Below, piece by piece: positions 37,771-45,005 of a DNA stretch of 64,000 nt; within the stretch, counting starts at the first letter, position 1; each line of letters begins with the position of its first letter. Made by a program: the position numbers and the translations under genes. The notes beneath the pieces are model-generated. The model saw only the letters and a list, made by a program, of their open reading frames with translations. It ran no database searches and was not told the DNA's origin. Source of the stretch: ZC4RG19 sp963735395 (lineage in GTDB: Bacteria > Actinomycetota > Acidimicrobiia > Acidimicrobiales > VFJN01); the NCBI GenBank assembly GCA_963735395.1, contig CAVTKV010000009.1:372001-436000 (forward strand), given 5' to 3'.

Positions 37771-38589
37771 GTGCGGATTTGGAGAGTTCTGGGTGGGATA
37801 CCGCCGTTCGGTGCGTGGTCAACGGCCATCGGGCCGACGTCGTTGGCCCGCACCGGCATGCGCTCGGGCGAGCTCGCTGCGCTCGAGTCCGACGCCATGG
37901 TCCGCATCGGCGACACGCGCTGGCTGCGCATCCCCGTCGGCAAGCTCCACAACGACCGCTACGTGCCCCTGCACCCCCTGCTGGTCGAGCTCATCACCGA
38001 CTGGCTCGCGGTCCGTCGGCCGTCGCGGTCAGGGCGACTCGTCGAACGCGACGACGGCAACCCGTTCGACCGGCGCACCATCCACCGCTACGTCGTGGCT
38101 GCGGCCAAACGAGCCGGCGTCGGTCACGTCCACCCCCACCAGCTGCGCCACACCCTCGCCACCCAGGCGATCAACCGAGGCATGAGCCTCGAGGCCATCG
38201 CCGCGCTGTTGGGGCACCGGTCGATGCGCATGACCCTCACCTACGCCCGCATCTCCGATCGCACCGTCGCCGACGAGTACTTCCGCGTCACCCAAGCCGT
38301 CGAAGCCGCCTACCAGAAGACCGAGCCCATGCCGGCCGACGTCGAGGGGCCGAACATGCGGCGCCTCGCCGCTGACCACCGCCGGCTGCTCGGCAACGGA
38401 CACTGCACCCGGCCCGCCGCGCTCGACTGCAACTTCGAGACCATCTGCGAACGCTGCGGCTGCTTCGAGACCGGGCCCCAGTTCGTCACCATCCTCCGCC
38501 GTCAACGTGACCACGCCGCCGACCACGACCAGCCCGACCGCGCTCAGCTGTTCACCGGGTTACTCGACGGCGTCGACGACAGCGGATGA
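37771..38589 (+). pseudogene. Tyrosine recombinase, catalytic domain only (N-terminus lost)
   Basis: The catalytic residues of a tyrosine recombinase are all present: Arg in TGMRSGELAAL, Lys in GKLHNDRYVPL, His-x-x-Arg in HPHQLRHTLATQ, His in LLGHRSM and the nucleophile in TYARIS. The N-terminal DNA-binding part is missing; the first 25 or so codons do not match the family. The C-terminal Cys-rich tail (CTRPAALDCNFETICERCGC) is typical of integrases carried by actinobacterial IS-like elements. It is a truncated, probably inactive element. Confidence 0.8.
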
Positions 38590-38677
38590 AACGTGGTTCC
38601 ATGACCCCGGACCAGGCCCGGCCGGATCACCCGTATAACAACACTTTCGGGGCACCCCTCTGCCAGGCGAGCAGATC

Positions 38678-38701
38678 GCCGGTCAGGTGCTCCTGACCGG
38701 C
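38678..38701. terminator. Hairpin between convergent genes
   Basis: GCCGGTCAGG-TGCT-CCTGACCGGC is a perfect 10-bp stem with a 4-base loop. It lies between the recombinase (plus, ends 38589) and pafA (minus, ends 38737) and could terminate both. It lacks a clear T run. Confidence 0.6.
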
Positions 38702-38736
38702 TAGATCAGCGTTGTCATCTGGCCTAGGAAGCCGGG

Positions 38737-40095
38737 CTAGAGGCTGGCGATCAGGCGCTCGACGCGTTCGTCGTGGGAGCGGAAGGGGTCCTTGCAGAGG
38801 ACGGTGCGCTGGGCCTGGTCGTTGAGCTTCAGGTGGACCCAGTCGACGGTGTAGTCGCGCTTGCGTTCCTTGGCCCGACGGATGAACTCGCTCCGGAGGC
38901 GGGCCCGGGTGGTCTGGGGTGGGACCTCGACGGCCCTGTCGATCGCCTCGTCGGTGGTCACCCGCTCGACCAGCCCGCGCTCCTGCATCTTGTAGAAGAG
39001 GCCCCGGCGTCGGTCGATGTCGTGGTACTGCAGGTCGACCAGCGCCACCCGCGGGTCCGACAGCGGCAGCTCGTGCCGGGCGCAGTACGACTCGATCAGC
39101 TTGTGTTTGATCACCCAGTCGACCTCACGGTCGAGCGACAGGGGATCGTCGGCGAGGCGGGTGAGGCAGTGCTCCCACATCTGCAGCGCCTGGGCCTCCA
39201 GCGGCGAGACGTCGCGGGTGTCGGCGTAGCGCTGCGCTCGCTCCAGGTACTCGGACTGGATGTCGAGCGCGGAGGCCTCGCGGCCGTTCGCCAGCCGGAC
39301 GAGGCGCTTCATCGTCGGATCGTGGCTGATCTCGCGGATGGCCCGAATCGGGTTCTCCAGGGTCATGTCCGGCACCACGAACGTGGGGTCCTCGAGCATG
39401 CGCAAGAGGATCGACGTGGCCCCCACCTTGAGGAACGTCGTGTATTCGCTCATGTTCGAGTCGCCCACGATCACGTGGAGCCGGCGGTAGCGCTCGGCAT
39501 CGGAGAGGGGCTCGTCGCGGGTGTTGATGATCGGGCGGCTGCGGGTCGTAGCCGACGACACGCCCTCCCAGATGTGCTCGGCCCGCTGGGCGATGCAGAA
39601 CATCGCACCCCGGGCCGTCTGCAGCACCTTGCCCGCCCCGGCGTAGATCTGCCGCGAGACGAAGAAGGGGATCAGAACCTCGGCGTAGTGGCCGAAGTCG
39701 TCTCGCCGCGAGGTCAGGTAGTTCTCGTGGCAGCCGTAGGAGTTCCCGGCCGAGTCCGTGTTGTTCTTGAACAGGTAGACGCTGCCCCGGATGCCCTCGT
39801 CGCGCAGCTGCTGCGACGCCGAGACCAGGAGCTGCTCGAGTATCCGCTCGCCGGCCTTGTCGTGGGTGACCAGGTCGAGGATCGAGTCGCACTCGGGCGT
39901 GGCGTACTCGGGGTGACTGCCCACGTCGAGGTACAGGCGAGCCCCGTTGACCAGGAACACGTTGCTCGACCGGCCCCACGACACAACCCGGCGGAACACG
40001 TAGCGCGCCACCTCGTCGGGGCTGAGGCGCCGCTGCCCCCGCAGGGTGAACGTGATCCCGTACTCGTTCTCGAGCCCGAAGATCCGCCGCTCCAT
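38737..40095 (-). CDS. pafA: Pup-protein ligase
   Basis: A 452-residue PafA, normal length. The glutamine-synthetase-like core is visible: RRIFGLENEYGITF at the start, the catalytic Asp in YLDVGSHPEYATPE, GCHENYLTSR, and RPIINTRDEPL further on. It joins the C-terminal Glu of Pup to target lysines for the proteasome. Pup, dop and the proteasome genes usually sit near it but are not in this window. The neighbours here (recombinase remnant, DksA-like gene) suggest rearrangement on the downstream side. Confidence 0.96.
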   Translation of the reverse strand: MERRIFGLENEYGITFTLRGQRRLSPDEVARYVFRRVVSWGRSSNVFLVNGARLYLDVGSHPEYATPECDSILDLVTHDKAGERILEQLLVSASQQLRDEGIRGSVYLFKNNTDSAGNSYGCHENYLTSRRDDFGHYAEVLIPFFVSRQIYAGAGKVLQTARGAMFCIAQRAEHIWEGVSSATTRSRPIINTRDEPLSDAERYRRLHVIVGDSNMSEYTTFLKVGATSILLRMLEDPTFVVPDMTLENPIRAIREISHDPTMKRLVRLANGREASALDIQSEYLERAQRYADTRDVSPLEAQALQMWEHCLTRLADDPLSLDREVDWVIKHKLIESYCARHELPLSDPRVALVDLQYHDIDRRRGLFYKMQERGLVERVTTDEAIDRAVEVPPQTTRARLRSEFIRRAKERKRDYTVDWVHLKLNDQAQRTVLCKDPFRSHDERVERLIASL

Positions 40096-40293
40096 GACCG
40101 CAACCTACCGCGGCCCCCAGCGCTCCCTCGGTGCCGGGAAACGTCCGGTGTCCCAACGGGCGCCGCCACGGTCTCGGCCGAGCTCCGGCCATCGAGCCGA
40201 GGTCGGCGAAGCGGACCGTGCGGGTATCGCCAACCCGTAGACCCGCAACGCCCACTACCGGTCAGGGTGCTCCCAACCGCGGGGGCCGTTGCA

Positions 40294-40776
40294 TCAACAG
40301 CTCGTCAGACACGATGACACAGGCGGGCGGCCAGCCTGCGACGGTGAATCCCCCTGGGTTGGTTCGAGGCTCGCGCGCGTTGGCACCTGGCCGGCAGTTG
40401 GGTCGTGCGGTGGCGACACGGCGCAGCGCACGCAGCATGTGGTTCCTGGCAGGGCCTGTAGGCGCGGCCAACCGATCGGCTGCCCGCATCGTTGGCAGGC
40501 GCCGTAGCCCTCGTCGTCGACCTCGGTGAGGGCCCGGTCGAGCTGGGTCAGCCGGGCCCGAGCCTCCGCCGCCAGCGAGGCGACCTGCGCGCGCTCGTAG
40601 GCCGTCGTCCCCTCAGGGTCGTGCTCGTCGTCTGGCGGCTCGAGGTCGGCAGCATCGACCATCTCGTCGAACGTGCGCTCCAGCGACGACAGCCGCTGCT
40701 GCGCCCGAGCCCGCTCGACCACCACTAGCTCTCGCAGCGCCGCACGTTCGATCTCGGTCAGGGGCGCGACAGGCAC
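40294..40776 (-). CDS. DksA/TraR-type zinc-finger protein
   Basis: A 160-residue protein with a coiled-coil-like N-terminal region (ERARAQQRLSSLERTFDEMV, LAAEARARLTQLDRALTEV) and the four-Cys zinc finger CQRCGQPIGWPRLQALPGTT then CCVRC. Such proteins bind RNA polymerase through the secondary channel. The C-terminal 40 residues after the finger are low-complexity and do not match the family, which may mean a lost stop codon. It stands alone. Confidence 0.82.
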   Translation of the reverse strand: MPVAPLTEIERAALRELVVVERARAQQRLSSLERTFDEMVDAADLEPPDDEHDPEGTTAYERAQVASLAAEARARLTQLDRALTEVDDEGYGACQRCGQPIGWPRLQALPGTTCCVRCAVSPPHDPTAGQVPTRASLEPTQGDSPSQAGRPPVSSCLTSC

Positions 40777-40785
40777 CCCTGCTGT

Positions 40786-40902
40786 CTACACGGAGGCTCG
40801 CGTGACGGACCGATAGCCGAAGACGCCCCCGAGCTCGGTGGCGACCCTGACAAAGACGATCGACGACCCGTCGGGCGACCAGTCGGGGTCCTCGGCGTCG
40901 AG
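40786..40902 (-). pseudogene. PD40 (TolB/WD40-like) propeller protein, C-terminal remnant
   Basis: The minus-strand frame ending at a TAG at 40786 reads LDAEDPDWSPDGSSIVFVR and then about 22 more residues to the stop. DPDWSPDG followed by IVFVR is the hallmark of PD40 propeller repeats. The rest of the gene is gone; the TetR gene occupies the region on the opposite strand and its first 20 codons overlap the remnant. Confidence 0.55.
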
Positions 40903-41449
40903 GACTCGGCGGGAGCGGATCGTCGACGCAGCCCGGGCCCTCGCCGAGGAGCAGGGGTGGGAGGCCGTCACGACGCGGCGCCTCGCGGACGCGATCGAGT
41001 ACAGCCAGCCCGTGCTGTACGGGCACTTCCCGCAGGGCAGGTCCCAGATCGTCACGGCCGTCGCGCTGGCAGGCTTCGCCGAGCTGGCGGCGGCGCTGTC
41101 GGGATCGGCGCTCGGCCCCGAGGCGTCCGACGTCGAGCGGGTCCGCTCGCTCGTGACCGCCTACCTCGACATCGCCGACCGCAACCCAGCGACGTACGAC
41201 GCGATGTTCCTGCTCCCCGTCGTGGTCCCGTTCGCGTCGGCGGAGACCCCGGAGGTCATGCGCGAGGCCTTCGAGGCGATCGCGGGCACGCTGCGACGCC
41301 TCGACGTCCCGCCGACGGACGCCGAGACGACGGCGGAGGTGCTCTGGGGTGCCGTGCACGGCCTCGTCGCCCTGCAGCGGGCGAACCGTTACTCGGCCGA
41401 GCACCACGCGGAGCGGGTGGAGACGCTCGTGCGCCTCTTCGCCCGCTGA
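40838..41449 (+). CDS. TetR-family transcriptional regulator
   Basis: A 203-residue regulator. The N-terminal helix-turn-helix is RERIVDAARALAEEQGWEAV then TTRRLADAIEYSQPVLYGHF, a standard TetR domain. The C-terminal ligand domain is helical (TAEVLWGAVHGLVALQRANR). The first 20 residues are unusual (MATLTKTIDDPSGDQSGSSA) and derive from sequence antisense to a PD40 remnant. The GTG at 40838 is the only upstream start in this frame. Its target genes are not obvious. Confidence 0.85.
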   Translation: MATLTKTIDDPSGDQSGSSASRTRRERIVDAARALAEEQGWEAVTTRRLADAIEYSQPVLYGHFPQGRSQIVTAVALAGFAELAAALSGSALGPEASDVERVRSLVTAYLDIADRNPATYDAMFLLPVVVPFASAETPEVMREAFEAIAGTLRRLDVPPTDAETTAEVLWGAVHGLVALQRANRYSAEHHAERVETLVRLFAR

Positions 41450-41637
41450 CCGCCGCCGTCGGCACGGGGCGGGCCGCTGGACGCGAGCTCGGACATCCAG
41501 CGAGCTGTACGACCTATGCGATATCGACGCGAATCACGCATCGGCGTGCGTGGCCTACCGCGGGGTTCGTGTCGCCGACCGGCACTTCTGCTGTAGTCCC
41601 GATTCAGAACTGCGAGCGCCGGTCGGCAGTCAGCTCG

Positions 41638-41991
41638 CTACATCGTCGCCCAGGGCATGAAGAGCTGCACCGGGCCGCCGTGGGTGAACCTTGCCCGGAG
41701 CTCCGTGCTGGGTTCACCGAGGAGCTCGCCCGACACCGAGCCGGTGGCGACGATCGCGTCCATCAGGTGGGCGAGGTTCTCGCCGTGCTGTATGAGTGCG
41801 TCGGAGTCGCGGAACCGCTCGATGACGATGCATTCCGTTTCGTCGTGGTTGAAGTAGGTGTCGTACTGCAGGGTCCCCCTGTCTTGGGTGCGGACGATCT
41901 CCATGCACTGCGCGGACAAGCGCTTGAACTCCTCGACGTCGCCGTCGTGGAACCGGAACCTGACGATGGCCTGAAGCTCGGTGGAAGCCAT
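41638..41991 (-). CDS. Antibiotic biosynthesis monooxygenase (ABM) domain protein
   Basis: A 117-residue ABM-fold protein (IVRFRFHDGDVEEFKRLSAQ, LQYDTYFNHDETECIVIERF, and DSDALIQHGENLAHLMDAI in order). The family includes cofactor-free quinone-forming monooxygenases and heme-degrading enzymes; many are uncharacterised. A GAGGAGAACGAA site precedes the ATG. A remnant of an alpha/beta hydrolase lies directly upstream. Confidence 0.87.
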   Translation of the reverse strand: MASTELQAIVRFRFHDGDVEEFKRLSAQCMEIVRTQDRGTLQYDTYFNHDETECIVIERFRDSDALIQHGENLAHLMDAIVATGSVSGELLGEPSTELRARFTHGGPVQLFMPWATM

Positions 41992-42424
41992 TTCGTTCTC
42001 CTCGTCCTGTGCAACCCGTCGGCTGCTCCGACCCAGAGACGGAGCGGGGCCGTGTTCTCGACATCCAAATACCAGATTCCCGGCCGCCCGCCCGCTCTCG
42101 AACAGCACGCAACCGTCCCGGAACGCCGGCTCGGGGACGCACAGAACCGCCGAGCCAAGGGGATGCCCGACCACGGGGACTGCCGATCCTTGAACGCCGC
42201 GCCGACCAGCAGGAGGGGCGCCCCCTCGCCGAACCGCTCGTAGACGATGTGGGTGCCGTCTGCCGATGTCACCTTGTCGATGACTCGCTCCTCCGTCGAT
42301 GTCCCGATGCCCGACCGACGAACGGGACCTCCCGCGCTGGACAGCGGAGGTCGCGGGCACGCGGTCGGGGACGATCGCGATGCCGCGATCGCCGCGATTG
42401 GTCACGGATGTTCCGCCGGGAGGC
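41992..42424. other. Gap with an alpha/beta-hydrolase N-terminal remnant
   Basis: No intact gene is present. The only recognisable coding material is on the minus strand at about 42140-42272. The rest is unassigned. Confidence 0.5.
42140..42272 (-). pseudogene. Alpha/beta hydrolase remnant (N-terminus)
   Basis: From a GTG at 42272 the minus strand reads VTSADGTHIVYERFGEGAPL and LLVGAAFKDRQS, the usual beginning of an alpha/beta hydrolase (strands beta1-beta3 before the oxyanion loop). After about 40 codons similarity stops; no nucleophile elbow or His follows. The gene is truncated or scrambled. Confidence 0.6.
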
Positions 42425-42595
42425 CTACCGGTGACGGCGCTGACGTTCGTCCTCGGACCGTTCGTCCTCTTGACGCTCGACGACCTCGGCGATGGCCCGT
42501 TCGAGCCACGCCTTGAACGTCTGGCCCTTCCACGACGCGAGGGTCTTCGCGCGCCTGTGCAGATCGCTGTCGATCTCGTAGTTCACGCGCACCAC
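42425..42595 (-). CDS. Small ribbon-helix-helix (CopG/Arc-like) protein
   Basis: A 56-residue gene. It reads VRVNYEIDSDLHRRAKTLAS then WKGQTFKAWLERAIAEVVER and an acidic/basic tail ending RQRRHR. The N-terminal strand with following two helices is the ribbon-helix-helix pattern of antitoxins and small repressors. Several GTG starts are possible (42595, 42592, 42586). A 13-bp inverted repeat lies immediately upstream, a likely operator. No PIN, RelE or other classical toxin follows downstream. Confidence 0.65.
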   Translation of the reverse strand: MVRVNYEIDSDLHRRAKTLASWKGQTFKAWLERAIAEVVERQEDERSEDERQRRHR

Positions 42596-42613
42596 CCCCA
42601 GAGGTCTACTGAC

Positions 42614-42668
42614 AGTCCACGCCGCGAGCGACTATCGCGTAGTTCGCGGCGTAGACGCGGCGTGGACT
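42614..42668. promoter_or_regulatory. Large palindrome between divergent small genes
   Basis: AGTCCACGCCGCG (42614-42626) and its exact reverse complement (42656-42668) flank a 29-base spacer. Inside the spacer, GCGACTA and TAGTTCGC form a second, near-perfect inverted repeat. The structure sits between the RHH gene (minus) and the plus-strand gene at 42688. TACTAG at 42672-42677 could be a -10 element of the latter. Confidence 0.65.
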
Positions 42669-42687
42669 ACGTACTAGTCTCCGCCCG

Positions 42688-42960
42688 GTGAACGTCGAGC
42701 GACCCGATGCCGACCCTGAGGACGACCGGTACCAGCGGATCGTGGCCGCGGCTGGCCTCCGGCCAGATGTCGACCTGAGTCCTGAGGCGCAGGACGTGCT
42801 CGCCTGGCTCGCCCGCCAGGACGAGGCGGTGGCTGACGGCGTGATCGAGATCGTCGACGCGGCAGGCGATGGCGCGCACTGGGCCCACCGCCGGGCAGCG
42901 ACGCCCCGACCGATGGGTTCCGGACAGTTCAGCGGCGACCCAGGACAGAGTGGGCCGTGA
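42688..42960 (+). CDS. Small acidic protein of unknown function, possibly truncated
   Basis: A 90-residue frame beginning VNVERPDADPEDDRYQRIVA. The first 60 residues are acidic and helix-prone (DLSPEAQDVLAWLARQDEAV, ADGVIEIVDAAG) and look like a real protein. The last 30 (HRRAATPRPMGSGQ onward) look random and run up to an IS630 remnant, so an insertion may have replaced the original end. It is divergent from the RHH gene across a palindrome. I do not recognise the family. Confidence 0.45.
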   Translation: MNVERPDADPEDDRYQRIVAAAGLRPDVDLSPEAQDVLAWLARQDEAVADGVIEIVDAAGDGAHWAHRRAATPRPMGSGQFSGDPGQSGP

Positions 42961-42985
42961 CGGCGACGCACACGGCGTAGGCAGA

Positions 42986-43363
42986 CGGCTCAACCTCAAC
43001 ACCCACAGCCACGAGAAGGTCACGAAGTGGCTGGCGCACCCGAAGCGGCGCCGGTTCCACCTGCACTTCACGCCGACGTCGTCGTCATGGCTGAACCTGG
43101 TCGAGCGGTGGTTCAAGGAGATCACCGACCAGCGGATCCGCCGGGGCAGCTTCCGCTCCGTCGACGAGCTCATCGCGGCCATCGATCACTGGTCAGAGCA
43201 CTGGAACGACGACCCCCAACCCTTCGTGTGGCACCGCACCGTGGAGGAGATCATCGCCAAAGTCCGACGCGGACGAGCCGCCCTCGACCAGGTTGTCAGT
43301 GGCCACCAGGAATTGCCCGGAGTCGCCAGTTGTGTGCCCAACTGCGGCCAGCACACAGCGTGA
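42986..43363 (+). pseudogene. IS630-family transposase, C-terminal remnant
   Basis: The frame reads LNLNTHSHEKVTKWL, FHLHFTPTSSSWLNLVERWF, KEITDQRIRRGSFRSV and PFVWHRTVEEII, the last third of an IS630 DDE transposase. The catalytic Asp before N-x-x-T-H and everything N-terminal are missing; only the final Glu (NLVERWF) of the DDE triad remains. It is an inactive relic. Confidence 0.85.
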
Positions 43364-43515
43364 CTCCCGATCGGCGTCAGAGTGGCCCATCGGCCCCAGT
43401 CCCAGTTGACGTCGCCGGCCGGAGTGCCGCGGTTTCCGGGCGATGGGACCCACTGTTCTTTCCGCCGCCACGGTTCGATGGAACGTTGCCCTGCGTGCAG
43501 GGTGAGTTGGGAGGA

Positions 43516-43902
43516 TTACGCGGCGGCGATTACCTCGATCTCGACGAGCCAGTCGGTAACGAGGGTCTCCACGACGATGGCTGTCGTCGGCACCAGGCGG
43601 CCACCGAGCGCTTCCACGCGTGCCTCCGCGTTGGCGTCTGCGTAGGCGGCGTCACGCAGGTAGCTCGTCACCCGTACGACGTGGTCCAGGGTCATGTCGG
43701 CCGAGGCAAGGATCGCCCCGATGTTCGACCAGATGAGCCTGAGCTGGTCGGCGAGCGTGGCTCCCGCGGCACCGCCCTGGTCGAGGCCCATGGTCCCGGA
43801 GACGAACAGCAGCCGGCCAGCGCCACGCACCTCGAGCGCGTGGATGTAATCGCCGGTCGCCGGATAGACGCCGTCGGTCGAGTTGTGGGCCTTGATCTCC
43901 AT
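43516..43902 (-). CDS. RidA/YjgF-family protein
   Basis: A 128-residue RidA-like protein: ALEVRGAGRLLFVSGTMGLD, LRLIWSNIGAILASADMTL, VVRVTSYLRD and a C-terminal VEIEVIAAA. The substrate Arg of classical RidA (in the R-x-C/T-V block) is not evident, so it may belong to the Rid2-7 subfamilies that lack imine deaminase activity. The ATG at 43902 has GGGAG six bases upstream. It stands alone in the decayed region. Confidence 0.88.
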   Translation of the reverse strand: MEIKAHNSTDGVYPATGDYIHALEVRGAGRLLFVSGTMGLDQGGAAGATLADQLRLIWSNIGAILASADMTLDHVVRVTSYLRDAAYADANAEARVEALGGRLVPTTAIVVETLVTDWLVEIEVIAAA

Positions 43903-44376
43903 CGAGACTCCCGTCATCCAGCGGCCGCTCCACGGGGCTCGCCGTCGCAGTCTGCTGGCCCTCCTCACGGACCGTCCAGCCCGCACGGATCGTGGTCGAT
44001 GGCTGTGGCGTCGGGGGGTCCGCTCGGGGTGATGCCCGGTGGCGCGACGCGCACGGACATCCGGCGTCCGGGTTCGGCCAGGTGGCGCAGGACCTGTTGT
44101 CGGACGTGCTCGGTGAGGGTGAGCACGATCTCCGCGTGGCGAGCCGTCGACCCGCGCAACGTGAACCGCTGGCTCGCCGACCTGTGCGAGCGAGCTGGCG
44201 TGCGCTCGATCCGCCAAGCACGCGGGGCACCTGAGCACCGAGCCAGACAACGGTCTCGTCAGGCGGTCGCTTGCGGGCCCGGGATGGCGAGCGATCCATG
44301 ATCAGGATCGCGATCCGACGAAATGGCAAGTTGGTGCGGACGTTCCGGGCCGAGCGCCCGGTGACGGTCGGGCCGG
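43903..44376. other. Non-coding stretch with a recombinase fragment
   Basis: No intact gene is visible. A short tyrosine-recombinase fragment is on the plus strand at 44146-44217. A 65-codon minus frame at 43965-44159 is not convincing. Confidence 0.5.
44146..44217 (+). pseudogene. Tyrosine recombinase fragment
   Basis: The plus strand reads VDPRNVNRWLADLCERAGVR and then SIRQ. The pattern DPRNVNR-W-x-x-L-CERAG directly precedes the catalytic HDLRHT box in many actinobacterial phage-type integrases, but here the box is missing. Only about 24 codons survive. Confidence 0.55.
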
Positions 44377-44823
44377 TCAGTTGGGGGACACGTCGAAGGG
44401 TTCGGCGGGGTGCTCGAGGCCGAGGCGCCAGCGGACCTGGGCGACCTCGTCGTCGCTGTAGACGGTGCGGACACCGGAGATCGACATGCCCGACGCGGCG
44501 GCCAGGTCCTCGAGCTTGTAACCGCGGGGCCGGACGATCTCGCGGGCGTACGCGATCAGCAACCGCCGACGACGATCCAAGAAGCCGATCTCGGAGGTGA
44601 CCTGGGCGATCTCGTCGAGCAGCGGGTCAAAGCCGTGGTCCTCGGCGTCGTGGACCGCTGTGTCCCAACGCTCGGACAACTCCGCGATGAACCGGCGGCG
44701 TTCCCGTTCGACCTTGTCGTGCAGTTCGGGCAGGACCTCGTCGCGCATCTCGGGCGGGTAGATGTCTTCGGGGTCAGGGTCGGGCACGACGATGGCGGCC
44801 AGTAGGGCCTCGACCGAGCTCAC
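44377..44823 (-). CDS. Hypothetical protein with coiled coil and C-terminal HTH-like end
   Basis: A 148-residue protein of no family I recognise. Residues 25-55 are a charged helix (MRDEVLPELHDKVERERRRF), residues 68-95 another, and the C-terminal part (YKLEDLAAASGMSISGVRTV) has the spacing of a helix-turn-helix. It may be a small DNA-binding protein of mobile origin, given the fragments on either side. Start: ATG or GTG at 44823 (MSSVEALLAAIVV). Confidence 0.6.
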   Translation of the reverse strand: MSSVEALLAAIVVPDPDPEDIYPPEMRDEVLPELHDKVERERRRFIAELSERWDTAVHDAEDHGFDPLLDEIAQVTSEIGFLDRRRRLLIAYAREIVRPRGYKLEDLAAASGMSISGVRTVYSDDEVAQVRWRLGLEHPAEPFDVSPN

Positions 44824-45005
44824 GCGCCCAAGCCAGTGCCCATCCGAGCGCTGGAAACCGGTCTCTCACCCGCTCCCCGGTGTGCCGTCATGGCACCAAC
44901 GCGACCAATCGTCGAGGTTGAGGCCCAGACCCGCCGGGCGTACCTCCTTGCGAGACGACCTTGACCTACGCACCCTTGCTGGCGCGACTGACCCGTCACC
45001 GCGGA

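Noticed and set aside
43965..44159. Minus-strand 65-codon frame reading HVRQQVLRHLAEPGRRMSVR
   Set aside because: Looks somewhat protein-like but has no family match I know and overlaps the recombinase fragment on the other strand.
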